Origin: Gracilaria domingensis
Lineage: Eukaryota > Rhodophyta > Florideophyceae > Gracilariales > Gracilariaceae
Direction: 5' to 3'
NCBI GenBank assembly: GCA_022539475.1
Contig: VCMS01000071.1
Coordinates: 186,001-250,000 of the forward strand
DNA: 64,000 nucleotides
The notes beneath the pieces are model-generated. The model was not told the origin of the DNA. It was given only the letters and a program-made list of their open reading frames with translations, and ran no database searches. Below, one piece after another: positions 27,283 through 36,909 of this stretch. Numbering within the stretch: the first letter of the stretch is position 1; the number at the start of each line of letters is the position of its first letter. The position numbers and the translations under genes were made by a program.

Positions 27283-28280
27283 CTTAATCGGAGTGTAGCA
27301 CCGCTTCGCTTTCCACAGGCACGACGAATAGCATGAAGTAGGAAGTCGATGAAATTGAGGCATACAAACGGTTCCCAACAGCCAGACATATTCCTCTCTT
27401 GAAAGTACTGGCGCGCTTCTCGATGAAGTTTGTGCGTTTCGAGACGCTTAACGCCGAGGAGCTCCCCACCGTCGCTGCGAAGTCCTAGAAATATATGACG
27501 CACACCAGCCAAGTAAGACTGCACCCAATACTTCGGGAACCGATGTCTGTACATATTTCCTAAATCTCTATCGCTGCGGACTTCACGCATAGTCTTGAGT
27601 TCCAGGTAACTGCGTATCGGGTTTTCGACGTTCTTCGGATCTCCAATAGTACAGTCAATCTCTGCGCTCAGCACGATTCGATGATTCCCGATGCGCAGTC
27701 GAGCAATGCTGCAGAACTCTGCATTTGCGTTGACAGGTTCATCTTCGTTTCCGGTACAAAGCGCTTCAAAACGGTAGCCGTAGTACATGAAACGAGCTGC
27801 TGAGGGGTTTCTAACATCGTCGTCTATCTTTCTTATGTCCAGAAACAAAACGTTTCCGACCATCGCGCAATCCATTTCCCAATTATCTCTACGATTGTAT
27901 GGGGTTCCCGCAATTTTGTTCAAGTTATTGCGATATGTAACAACATCGGCTTCTTCGTAAAGATTGAAATCACCATTTTGCACCGCTTCCACGACTGTGT
28001 CCACTGTCGCGATCTCATTCGCTTTGGGAACGAAACTGTCGAACAGTTGTCCGAGATTCGCCTTCAGGGCTGGTTCTTTGTATCTCTTAAGTTCTGTTCT
28101 ACTTCCATATTGTATTTGCCGATCTGCAGCCCTCGAGAAGAAAGCAACTTCACGAGGCTCAGATATATGAAGCTTAGTAAACCTTGAAGCGGCTGAGTCT
28201 ACCCAACGTTTAACATCTACGTGAATTTCCGCTTTCGGTTCGCCAGGTGCCGCAGAAAACGGGGCTTCAGAGCGATCCAT
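27189..28280 (-). CDS. DXO/Rai1-type decapping nuclease
   Basis: The 363-residue protein carries the Rai1/DXO motifs: an upstream Arg (YGSRTELKRY), GTPYNRRDNWEMDC, the metal-binding SAEIDC and YLELKT, and KYWVQSYLAGVRHIFLG. The family removes incomplete or NAD caps from RNA 5' ends, releases pyrophosphate from 5'-triphosphate RNA and, in DXO, has 5'-3' exonuclease activity. Rai1 also stabilises the Rat1/XRN2 nuclease. All the acidic metal ligands of the motifs appear present. The start is set at MDRSEAPF (28280), the first in-frame ATG; the frame is open further upstream without one. The 3' end overlaps the p24 frame by 94 bp in antisense. Confidence 0.9.
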   Translation of the reverse strand: MDRSEAPFSAAPGEPKAEIHVDVKRWVDSAASRFTKLHISEPREVAFFSRAADRQIQYGSRTELKRYKEPALKANLGQLFDSFVPKANEIATVDTVVEAVQNGDFNLYEEADVVTYRNNLNKIAGTPYNRRDNWEMDCAMVGNVLFLDIRKIDDDVRNPSAARFMYYGYRFEALCTGNEDEPVNANAEFCSIARLRIGNHRIVLSAEIDCTIGDPKNVENPIRSYLELKTMREVRSDRDLGNMYRHRFPKYWVQSYLAGVRHIFLGLRSDGGELLGVKRLETHKLHREARQYFQERNMSGCWEPFVCLNFIDFLLHAIRRACGKRSGATLRLSYIAREGVVAGNFLPDEDGLVGARMKSKCNG

Positions 28281-29092
28281 ATCCAATATACTTCGCAAGC
28301 TGCCTTCACTCGGTTTATTGCCTCTCAAATTTGGTGCAGAACCAAAACATTCAAGTCAACTATACAGCCCTCTCCTCGAACATACACATGTAGAGGTTAC
28401 TTCAGTGACGTTTACACATGTTGACTGTCACACAACAGTCTCATCCCCGGAAAGATAGTAGTTATCAACAGCTATGAAGTCGTATGGAGTGTAGCACTAC
28501 AAGAGCTGCACAACCACGTTGCACCGGTCACCTCGGTGAGGCCTTCCCTGGAGGCAAAAGGGTAAAGTAAAATTCCAAATTGACAACGCTTTGTTTGCCG
28601 TAATTCCGCGAAGTTATCCAGTACTGTTTGCTGATGTCATCGACGAACAGGACTGCTATGTTCTGCTCCTTGCGGGCCTGAACTGGGATATTGTTCTATC
28701 TAGATCTCTTATACTTGAAGATACATATCACAGCAGGTCTATCGATGACATGGCGATGCTTCTTAAAGTCTACCAGGGTAGCGGTTATGTTTTGTCTATT
28801 TTGACAGCATGTCTGACCGATACCAGTAAGTAGTAGAGAAAATCACAGACTTTTTGCATGCAACCTATTCTACTGTACAAGCAGCACTAGTGCAAAGATA
28901 AGAGGGCTACCATTTTATACATGATCTATACATATCACATAGTCGAACATATAGTGCAGTCAAAGAGTCAAAATGTTCCGCCTGTGCCTCGATTGTCGTT
29001 CTTCTTGAAAACGAACGAGCACATCATGCAATGAAAGAGACAACATCACTACGTGGATGTGCACAATGGTCTTCGCAAAGTGAGCAGTAGTT
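28281..29092. other. Intergenic region, no supported gene
   Basis: An 80-codon plus-strand frame (28591-28833) lacks an ATG start and any motif. The rest is unremarkable AT-balanced sequence. Confidence 0.45.
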
Positions 29093-29869
29093 TCATTGCT
29101 CATCATCATGACGAAGACGGTAGGGAGAAACCAATTTGTAAGCTTCTAGTACAACAACATTGAACTCTTGCTTCGAAGCAAGACAAGGATTGTTAAAAGT
29201 GGCGCAAGGTCCCGAACTACCATGTTCAAACATCGAGTCTAGGAAAAGCGCAAACTTGCCACCACCTCCCAGAGCAATTGATTCGCTCGATCCTAGTTGA
29301 AAGAAAGAGTTTTCGCGCGACCACTTATACACAGCAAGATTAGGTGAAATGGTGAACACGAATCCTTCACCGGTTCCATAATAGTGCTTGCTCGATTTCC
29401 AGGGTACAGAACTATACGCACCGAATACACTGCCTCCATCGTCACGAATGAGAACAACGATTGGATCACTTCCCGCACAGTTCATGTAGAAAGTCTGCAA
29501 ACTTATGCCGTGTCGCATGGTCGAGTAGACGTTCTGCCAGTCACAAGCCTGGTATCTGACGGGAAGATGGGCGTGTAACGGAGATACATGATGCGCGGTA
29601 GCTATGATTGAAGAGGAATGAGATAGTGTGGGAACGCGAATTGGGCGCTGACGTCTTCTTGCTCTCCGCGAAGTCTCGGCGGGAGAGGACGTTTGCTGCT
29701 TCTCTGTGAGCGGTCTGGCGGCCTTTTTGACGCTGTCGGAGTCCAGAAGCGTGGCACTGGCGTCATCGGCACATTTCTTCTCTTCCTTCCGAGAGGGCGA
29801 AGCCAGGCGACGGCGGAAACGATGAAGCTGAACGTTAAGCATGGTATTCAGAAGAACAAGCTCCAGCAT
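29093..29869 (-). CDS. TLDc-domain protein (OXR1/NCOA7-like)
   Basis: The 258-residue protein has a basic, Ser/Arg-rich N-terminal third (with SRRARRRQRP) and a C-terminal TLDc domain (about residues 100-250). Recognisable family blocks are GISLQTFYMNCAGSDPIVVLIRDDGGSVFGAYSS, YYGTGEGFVFTISP and FALFLDSMFEHGSSGPCATFNNPCLA. TLDc proteins act in oxidative-stress resistance and bind the V-ATPase, promoting its disassembly in yeast (Oxr1, Rtc5). There is no LysM, GRAM or TBC partner domain, so it is the short OXR1 type. Two close ATGs (29869 and 29842) are possible starts. A plastid or mitochondrial targeting role for the basic N-terminus is possible but unproven. Confidence 0.85.
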   Translation of the reverse strand: MLELVLLNTMLNVQLHRFRRRLASPSRKEEKKCADDASATLLDSDSVKKAARPLTEKQQTSSPAETSRRARRRQRPIRVPTLSHSSSIIATAHHVSPLHAHLPVRYQACDWQNVYSTMRHGISLQTFYMNCAGSDPIVVLIRDDGGSVFGAYSSVPWKSSKHYYGTGEGFVFTISPNLAVYKWSRENSFFQLGSSESIALGGGGKFALFLDSMFEHGSSGPCATFNNPCLASKQEFNVVVLEAYKLVSPYRLRHDDEQ

Positions 29870-31241
29870 GCACCTCTACAGCGCGATTCCCTGAGCAAAG
29901 CGTGCGACAATGAGCAGAGGTACGGTACGCGGCGCGAGGCAGCGCCTCATATAGCGCTGATAGCGACGTTGAAGCAAAGCGGGGCGCAGCACGTGCGCGG
30001 AGAGAGATATCTTCAGGCGGGACGACGCCAAGACGCGAGAGGATGGACGTCCAAACGGCTGGCACGATTGAAAGCGCGTGCGCCGAACACGCTGCGCGGA
30101 AAGCCAGCACAGCCAACCCAGCGCCGCGAAAGCCGCGCCGCCGCGCCACGCGCCCGTTTTGACTGCGCGGCTGCCAGACGCGCCGCGCCATTTGCCAGTG
30201 CGCGCAATCATTGCAGTGCACGCGCACGTGCACGCGCGCAATTTGCTACCAAATTGAAGATTGAAGGTTGGCATTTGAAATGGCGCGTGTCTCGCTGGCC
30301 AATCCACGCAGCGCCTGCGTCGTTGACGAGACGTTCGAAGTTTCCACCGGCGTGCGCAGCGTCGTTGACGGCGGAGAACGGACGCCGCTGTGTGGGTACC
30401 ATGCGGCGGCATTGCGCAAGTGTCCGTCTCCGGTTCGCAGCTGGCGGCAGTCCCGTGTTTCATCCAGACAATGCCACCTCCATGCCGCGTGGCAATGGCG
30501 ACCGCGATAGCGAAGGTGGGATTCTCTCGCATCCACTGTATCCATCTCCGTCAGGAGATCTCAAGTCTCATGGAAGTGCTTTACACACCCTCCCGCCTCT
30601 ATCACTACCAGGCCTGACAATGTATAGCGCCAATACGCCACCTCCGGCTGCAGTCGACGCGCAGAGTGTCTTCAACGCCGAACATGCCTTTCTAAACTGG
30701 CCTGAAACACATCCGGTCCGTTCCACGTCTCGAGTCGCGCCTTAAAGGGCCATCACCGGCCTCCAAACTATATGAAACTACACCTTGGTCAAAGAGGATC
30801 TTCTCAGCTGGTCACTCAATGCCTTCCAGAGCAGAGAGACTTATGCCGCCTCCTCCTCTTCTACTTTGGACCTCAGATTTCCATTATTAATGGCAAGTAA
30901 GCTTTAAAAGCTTTGAATTAAGCTTTCTCGCTTTAGAAAGGACAAGAACTATGCCGCATCCTCTCCTTGAAATCTACGTAATACACATTTTATCTACCCA
31001 GTATGCAATTCACAACTGCTCCCACTCTCCTCCTTCACATAATGATGCGCGCAATGAGAGTACCCGCTTGCTTTGCACGTGGCGAACACACGGAGCTGCT
31101 AGCATTAGAAACTCAGTCCAGTTCAGCTTCTTCTCAACCGCCTTGTACCATCGACTCGCGCTGCTGAACCAATCCATTCATCCAACATCAGCATAGGCAC
31201 TTGACCTGGAGAGAAGTTGTGTTTCATCATTCCTTTCCAGC
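29870..31241. other. GC-rich divergent promoter region between TLDc and globin genes
   Basis: From about 29920 to 30430 the sequence is strongly GC- and CpG-rich (GCGCGC, GTGCACGCGC words), with long overlapping frames on both strands, a sign of composition rather than coding. A plus-strand frame from the ATG at 30481 to 30745 codes an 87-residue Pro/Ser-rich peptide that might be a small gene or first exon, but nothing confirms it. 30760-31241 is AT-richer leader for the globin gene. Confidence 0.4.
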
Positions 31242-32267
31242 ATGTCTCTTCCATATAGAAGGCCACAACGTTCCGGCCTTCTTGAGCCCGAGACCGAAGC
31301 CGCTATAAAGAGGACTCTTCCCATCTTCACAAAGAACTCTAAACAAATATCAGTTCAGCTCTATGCCAATCTCTTCGAGCAGCATCCCCATCTTAAACCC
31401 ATGTTCTCTCTGGAGTTCCTTCAAACCCCTGCTCAGTGTAAAAGCAGTCCCGCCGTCTCAATGTCACCACAAGCTAAAATTCTCTCGGATTCAATCGTCA
31501 ACTTCTGCGCCAATCTTGACAACATCGACGTTATGCAAAACGCTGTTGAACGAATTTGCAGCAAACATGTCAGTCGTCACGTGAAAAGTGATCATTATCC
31601 CGCGGTTGCCACGGCTTTCTCGAAAGCCGCTAGACAGGTCTTGAACGATCAGCTCTCTGAAGATGATTTGAAAGCATGGGAGGCGGCAGTCATGGCTCTC
31701 GCAGGAGTTTTGATTAAGACAGAGCAAAAGATGTACAATCTTTTACAGAGCAACGATCGTCACTGGGAGGGCTTCCGAACCTTCTCTGTGGAGGGAAGTG
31801 AGGAGCAAGCCTCTGCCGCTGGTGGTATTGTGTCGCGTCAAGTATACAAAATGTGCCCGAGTGATGGCGGTAAACTTCCTAAGTATTTGGCTGGTGAGAG
31901 CATCTGCGTTCGTGTCAATCACGATGACTATGGATTAGTGCACTGTGGGGTTAGCTTATGTCCCAGAGAGCGCAAAGGAGAACTGCAGATATCTATTCCA
32001 GCTCGTTCAAATTCTTCTAAAGGTGCTAGTAGTGAATCCGTCATGAAAGAAAAACTGGATGAAGGAGACGTGGTAGAAGTTAGTTCTCCGATCGCCAATT
32101 TGTTAAAGAAGCAGAAGAGTGGAAAGGGCAATATGAGCTCGCAGAGTAGGATGGCACGACATGATTTTGTTCGCGTTAGGGAGGCCAATGCGATGCCTGG
32201 AGTGATTACGCGCGGGCATACGGCAAGGGGATCGAATCGTCAGCATCGAAGACTGGATGAGAATTAG
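31242..32267 (+). CDS. Flavohaemoglobin-type globin with a decayed FAD domain and no NAD domain
   Basis: Residues 15-165 form a flavohaemoglobin-class globin. Tyr41 aligns with the B10 Tyr, LFEQHPHLKPMF is the family block, a Gln lies in the E region, and His109 (ERICSKHVSRHV) is the proximal haem ligand. Residues 175-285 follow the ferredoxin-reductase-type FAD beta-barrel (YKMCPSDGGKLPKYLAGESICVRV; GDVVEVSSPIANL). But the FAD-binding RxYS motif is replaced by HCGVSL, and the whole NAD-binding module is missing. A basic 55-residue tail ends the protein at 341 residues, against about 400 in complete family members. NO dioxygenation would then need an external reductase, or the protein may be a haem-based sensor. 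Single exon. Confidence 0.85.
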   Translation: MSLPYRRPQRSGLLEPETEAAIKRTLPIFTKNSKQISVQLYANLFEQHPHLKPMFSLEFLQTPAQCKSSPAVSMSPQAKILSDSIVNFCANLDNIDVMQNAVERICSKHVSRHVKSDHYPAVATAFSKAARQVLNDQLSEDDLKAWEAAVMALAGVLIKTEQKMYNLLQSNDRHWEGFRTFSVEGSEEQASAAGGIVSRQVYKMCPSDGGKLPKYLAGESICVRVNHDDYGLVHCGVSLCPRERKGELQISIPARSNSSKGASSESVMKEKLDEGDVVEVSSPIANLLKKQKSGKGNMSSQSRMARHDFVRVREANAMPGVITRGHTARGSNRQHRRLDEN

Positions 32268-32859
32268 CCCTGCGCGAATTAGTTTGCACTCTTGTGTTAG
32301 TGATTTGTTCCGCAGTTGCATGACATAGCATGTCTCTGGTTAGAGTGTGCTTCGGACTACAACTCAGTTAACACGAAAACTTTTGTTTTCCTTACGAGCC
32401 TTGTAAGTAAACTGTTTTTGGCCTTCCTGAAGAGGGAATTATCAGATAGAAACTTCTCCCTTAGTTTCGGAATAGGGAACTTAGGACCACAGAAAAAAAA
32501 GAAACCAGGAAACTACTGCACTTAGAGGTCGAGAAAAGTTTTTGCATTCTTTGCAATATGGAGGTTATCACTGATCTCATCTGCTCAGGTCATTGCGTCA
32601 TAAAACAACTGTTTGTTCTTGTTGACAAGGTACATTTCTCTAGAATTCAACGAGGTGAGCTGATGGTGTTGGATTCGCACAAAGCAACTCAAAAGACATA
32701 TGTTGGGGCCAATTACACCACAACAAAGATGAGTGGCAGTATCATACTTTTGTGTTGTACAAGCATACCTTCAAAACGAGACATAAGGTGATAAGCATGA
32801 TGAAGACGCAGGAGAAAAGCATCATTTCATGAAAGCAAAGGTGGCTGAGCTAGAAAGAG
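32268..32859. other. Intergenic region, 3' of the globin gene
   Basis: No supported gene. A 77-codon frame (32558-32791) begins at an ATG but has no recognisable features. Confidence 0.4.
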
Positions 32860-33329
32860 CTAGAAAGTTGCCAAGGTGGCTGAGGTAGAATGTCGAAGAA
32901 GGCGTTTAATGGCCCAATGTGATGCGGACATGTCTCGTAGCAAGGGGGGTGGCCATGACAGGTATGACAAGGGTGATCGACAAGAGCAGCCCTGTTGTAT
33001 TTCACCGCACTGCTTAACAAGAAACGCCACATCACGTGCCACATCACTGCGCGCAAGCGCTTCTTGCAGTGCGTCGCGGCAGCGGCCTTGCAACGATGTC
33101 AGCTGGGCGATGGAGCACATGTCCGCCAGCTCCATAGAGCACTCCGTCATAGGCTGCCAACCGACGCGGCGCGTCTGCAAGTCGGCCGCCTGTGGAATCT
33201 TGGACAAGCCCCGCACGCACATAAAAACGAGACGCCGCGTACCTGGGAAAGCATCACGCACATTGCGTCCGAGACATTGGCCACGCCGCCACGCACAACG
33301 CACCGCCGCGAGGCGGCAGCACTGTGCAC
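32860..33329 (-). CDS. Tentative small spliced gene of unknown function
   Basis: A helical, Ala/Leu/Cys-containing segment on the minus strand (TECSMELADMCSIAQLTSLQG through ARDVAFLVKQCGEIQQG, around 33000-33140) looks protein-coding. Immediately upstream a 53-bp intron fits (33190-33242, CAG|GTACGC to TTCCACAG), keeping phase and joining GVANVSDAMCVMLSQ to AADLQTRRVGW. The 5' end is not settled. Further exons up to about 33530 are possible, which would make it divergent from the CDF gene at 33630. The last 45 residues are less convincing. I recognise no family; the opposite-strand frames are shadows. Confidence 0.35.
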
Positions 33330-33629
33330 CCCTCACAGCAACCGCCTCAAAAGAGTGCGTGTTTGAAACGTATTCTTGCCGCACCTGCGCTCAAAGCTTG
33401 CACAGCCATCACAGCTGTGAGCGCAACACCTCTCCGTCGTCCGAACGGTGCGTCAAACGGAAGACAGCAGCAACTCCCGGTCTGCCACGTCGGAAGCGTC
33501 GCGTTCTCCAACGAGCCATCCTCTCCGCCGCTACATTGCGTCGGCAGCCTGCTCTCATCAATAACCAGTCATTTGTTCTTTTCATGGCCATTCTGACGTA
33601 GCCTTTATTCCTGCTTAAGAATCCGGACG

Positions 33630-34793
33630 ATGAGTCGACAGTACGACCAATTGTCGGCCGTCGAGGCCGGGGAGTCCACCGCGTTGCTACGCCAAACATC
33701 CGCTTATACGTCAGCTTCATGGTCGCCTCAGTTTCATTCCGTGCCCGACATGTGGAGACATGGATATAAATCGCCCGACGAACTTGATTCCATATCAAAT
33801 GCGGCTGTACGTCACTTTTACGAGAGACAGAATGATCTTTTGGAACGATTTCGTCAAGTTTCCTTGTGCACGATCCAGCCAATTGGGGATGCCGATCACG
33901 CTCACGAGACAGCTGTTCAAAGAGCCATAGTAGCTTCGAATATATCCAATGCGGTGCTCATGGCCTGTCAGTTGTACGCCTTCATGTCATCACGTTCCTT
34001 GGCACTGCTCGCTGTTTTCCTTGATGCTCTCTTGGATACCGTTTCTGGACTGGTCATTCTGTTCACGTGGTATGTTAAGCGTCGACGAGACAAGCATCGG
34101 TACCCAGTGGGTAGATCTCGTCTAGAGCCGCTTGGTGTTATTGGCATGGCATGTCTTATGACTGCTGCCACACTCGTTACGCTCGAACAGTCCATTTCTG
34201 CTTTGGTTCTAGGAGAAAGTTCGGCTCCTTTAGAAGGCCTCACTTTTACAAGTGCTTCTGTTTTGATTTCCGCGCTGTGCATCAAAGGCACCTTGTACAT
34301 ATATTGCTCGCGGATTGAAGACATGTCGGTCAGGGCGCTTGCGGAGGATCACTTCAATGACTGTCTTGCAAATTCGGTAAGTTTCTTCACCGTACTTATT
34401 GCTCAGCATTTTCTCTGGTGGGTTGATCCGATAGGTGGAATTGTTATTTCCTGTCTCATCATTCGTAACTGGGTTCGACACACGTTGGGACACGTCGATC
34501 AATTACTCGGAAAAGCAGCTGATCGTGACATTCTTAATCTCATCACCTTTGTCGCCTGCAATCATGATTCTAGTATTCTTCTAGTCGACACTGTTCGTGC
34601 ATATCATGTGGGTAATGGAATATATGTTGAAGTTGATATTGCCCTACCCGCTCAAATGCCGCTTAGGGAAGCGCATGATGTTGGCGAGAGTTTACAAACC
34701 CGTATTGAAACGCTCGGTGAAGTGGAGCGTTGCTTTGTCCATCTTGACTTTGAGACCTCGCATTCTCCGACTACTGAACATAAGGAGATCTGA
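33630..34793 (+). CDS. Mn-type cation diffusion facilitator (MTP8-11-like)
   Basis: The 387-residue protein has an acidic/Ser-rich N-terminus, about six membrane segments starting near residue 98, and a C-terminal cytosolic domain with the ferredoxin-like fold of CDF transporters. The two metal-site motifs are DALLD (residues 132-136) and DHFND (240-244). DxxxD in both helices, rather than HxxxD, is the signature of the manganese-selective group (plant MTP8-11). The family motif YPVGRSRLEPLGVI follows the second membrane segment. Members export Mn2+ from the cytosol into vacuole, Golgi or prevacuolar compartments by proton antiport. All four metal-site Asp are present. Single exon. Confidence 0.9.
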   Translation: MSRQYDQLSAVEAGESTALLRQTSAYTSASWSPQFHSVPDMWRHGYKSPDELDSISNAAVRHFYERQNDLLERFRQVSLCTIQPIGDADHAHETAVQRAIVASNISNAVLMACQLYAFMSSRSLALLAVFLDALLDTVSGLVILFTWYVKRRRDKHRYPVGRSRLEPLGVIGMACLMTAATLVTLEQSISALVLGESSAPLEGLTFTSASVLISALCIKGTLYIYCSRIEDMSVRALAEDHFNDCLANSVSFFTVLIAQHFLWWVDPIGGIVISCLIIRNWVRHTLGHVDQLLGKAADRDILNLITFVACNHDSSILLVDTVRAYHVGNGIYVEVDIALPAQMPLREAHDVGESLQTRIETLGEVERCFVHLDFETSHSPTTEHKEI

Positions 34794-35316
34794 TGGTCGC
34801 ACGCTGTTGAATCCATGCTGATTCCAGTCACGCCGTTATCTCCGTAGTGGTTACTCTACGGCACGGCAGTGCACTTCAGTTTTGTGGCTGTCAATGGATT
34901 CCAGCACGGTGGCGCACTTCAGCAGCTTAAACCGAGTCTTCGAAGTTATAAGTTACATTGTGGAGATAAGATACTGATCAATGCATCCAAATTTCAGATA
35001 TCAATGGAATGCATGTTGCACTTTTTGCCCTTCTCTCCTTGAGCCGTGTATGCCTTTCGTACTAATGTTTCGTACCGATGCTGGCTTCAATGATTCAGTT
35101 TGGATCACCGTGACATATGAGTTACAAAGGCAGTTTCCATGTTTTGCGAGTTGATATGTGTCAGCTTAATGTCAACGATTCAGAGGCACAGTCTGCTTGA
35201 GCGAGGGCATGTAGCGCTAGTTTCGACAATTGTTTTTAGTTCCGTTGTCCTGTTTAGCATGGACACCGTCTATCTTGGCTTAATGGCCTCTCATATGAAC
35301 ATATTTACCAACGAGG
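34794..35316. other. Intergenic gap between convergent genes
   Basis: 3' regions of the CDF gene and the methyltransferase gene. A short hydrophobic frame (35139-35363) overlaps the next gene and is not supported. Confidence 0.45.
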
Positions 35317-36909
35317 TCACCGTTTGTCTCTTCTCCGAGTGTCACGCCTGGAGTTATATCTAGCGTCTCTTGATCTCTTGCGATCGAATATACACAGCAG
35401 CTCGACGTGGTTGCTACCCGGAAAAAGGATAAACGCATGGGCAGTTTTTAAGTACCACTGCCCTTCAAGCAATTGTCTGGCATCCTTTTTGAACGCCGAA
35501 AAGCCACAGCTGAGATAAACCAGTCTACTGAGCGAATGAGCGTTTCTCGGTGAAGCCAGGAATTCAACAACATCTTCACTAAGGCCTCCACGAGGAGGGT
35601 CGACGATGACAACCTGGGTATCGGGCTGCACCATGTCAACTGTGTCCGAATCGCTGCCGATAATATATGCTGCGTTTCCCTTCACACCGTCCCTTCGCAA
35701 CTGGTTATAGGCTGCCCAGAAAGCCTTTTGTCCCCCGTCCATTATCTCGGATGAAGAAAGCCTCGTTAATCTGCGATGCTTGAGCGCGGCCAGTCCAATT
35801 ATTCCCACGCCCGCACAAAATTCAGCTACATTGGCACCTATAGGTATGTATGATAGCAACTCTGGCAACACAAGTTTCTCAAACGCGTCCAGATTAGCCT
35901 GACGAAACGCATACGGTGGGAACGAAATGCTCACGTCGCATACTCTTTCAATGAGATCGGTTTGGCCATGCGTGAGGTAGAAACGCTCAACCTCGGGACA
36001 AGTAATGGTATTTCCAGAGCTCATATTCCAGTTGAACCAAAGAGAATGCAACAGATTTTGCCCTCGTCGCCAGATTTCGGCTGCCAGAGTGGTAGCTTCT
36101 GGGTTGGCATCCTTCCATGATGAAGCATTCCAAACAATGGTCACTTGCACCTTTCTAGAAGAGCGATGCACGGAGAACAATGCATAGCGACAATGGCCGC
36201 CTCCCGTTCTCTCATTGTAGGCACGCAGATTGGAGTCGCGAAGAGTCTTCTGTATGAGAGCTGCAGCGGCATTAATCTCCGGCGCATGAACAGTGCAAGC
36301 TGGAATTTGTTGAAGGTCATGACTGTTGGACTTAAACAAGCCAAGCATGATAGGCGATCGGTTCGGAGATCTGATGGCAAGCTTTGCGTGCGTGCGCCAG
36401 TGGTGTACGGATTCCATCTGCACAGAAAGCGCTTTGATTCCGTACCGACTCAGAAACGAACGCACCTCATTCAAAACCGGCGGCTCCTTGGCAAGCGTGG
36501 ACAGAGAACATCCAGAGCACGAATCCATATGGCTGCACAAAACACGGTCTTTGGGCAGCTCGACAGGAGCAGCACTGACAGCCGAAGCAGCGGCGACAAA
36601 AAGTTCGGACGGTGCTACCTGAAAGACGTTTGTGCAGTGTGGGCATCGTACGGTGGTGAGAGCATTGAGCGCGTTTCCAGCATAGGCGAAGGAACACTGC
36701 GGGCAGACGATGAAACGAGGAACATTGGGCTCTGGTTGCACCTGGTCCGACTCGCGATGCAGAAGGAGCTTCTTCCCTGTGGTGAACAGCGTGGCCTTGC
36801 GAGGCTCGGCACTGGCACTACAGGTGGGCGCGCGCTGCGAGCATAGCGTAGCGGCGTGGCGGCGCGAGACGTTGACGGGGAGCGGGGCAATGAAAGTGGA
36901 AGGTGGCAT
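35317..36909 (-). CDS. Organelle-targeted RNA (uracil-C5) methyltransferase, RumA/TrmA family
   Basis: The 530-residue protein transfers a methyl group from S-adenosylmethionine to C5 of uridine in rRNA or tRNA. After a Ser/Arg/Ala-rich leader (about 40-55 residues, likely a plastid or mitochondrial targeting peptide) comes a zinc-ribbon-like pair, CPQC and CPHC (about residues 69-92). Next are Fe-S-type cysteines (CSHMDSCSGC, and Cys in IPACTVHA), a SAM motif (GANVAEFCAGVGIIGL), VIVDPPRGG, and the catalytic Cys468 in VYLSCGF. The ending NHVELLCIFDR is typical. The N-terminal zinc ribbon is not part of bacterial RumA. The family call is firm; the exact RNA target is not. Single exon. Confidence 0.88.
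   Translation of the reverse strand: MPPSTFIAPLPVNVSRRHAATLCSQRAPTCSASAEPRKATLFTTGKKLLLHRESDQVQPEPNVPRFIVCPQCSFAYAGNALNALTTVRCPHCTNVFQVAPSELFVAAASAVSAAPVELPKDRVLCSHMDSCSGCSLSTLAKEPPVLNEVRSFLSRYGIKALSVQMESVHHWRTHAKLAIRSPNRSPIMLGLFKSNSHDLQQIPACTVHAPEINAAAALIQKTLRDSNLRAYNERTGGGHCRYALFSVHRSSRKVQVTIVWNASSWKDANPEATTLAAEIWRRGQNLLHSLWFNWNMSSGNTITCPEVERFYLTHGQTDLIERVCDVSISFPPYAFRQANLDAFEKLVLPELLSYIPIGANVAEFCAGVGIIGLAALKHRRLTRLSSSEIMDGGQKAFWAAYNQLRRDGVKGNAAYIIGSDSDTVDMVQPDTQVVIVDPPRGGLSEDVVEFLASPRNAHSLSRLVYLSCGFSAFKKDARQLLEGQWYLKTAHAFILFPGSNHVELLCIFDRKRSRDARYNSRRDTRRRDKR

Noticed and set aside
29693-30745. 350-codon plus-strand frame over the TLDc 5' end and GC-rich block
   Set aside because: The first part is antisense to the TLDc gene and the middle is compositional. 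Only the last 87 codons could be coding, and nothing confirms them.
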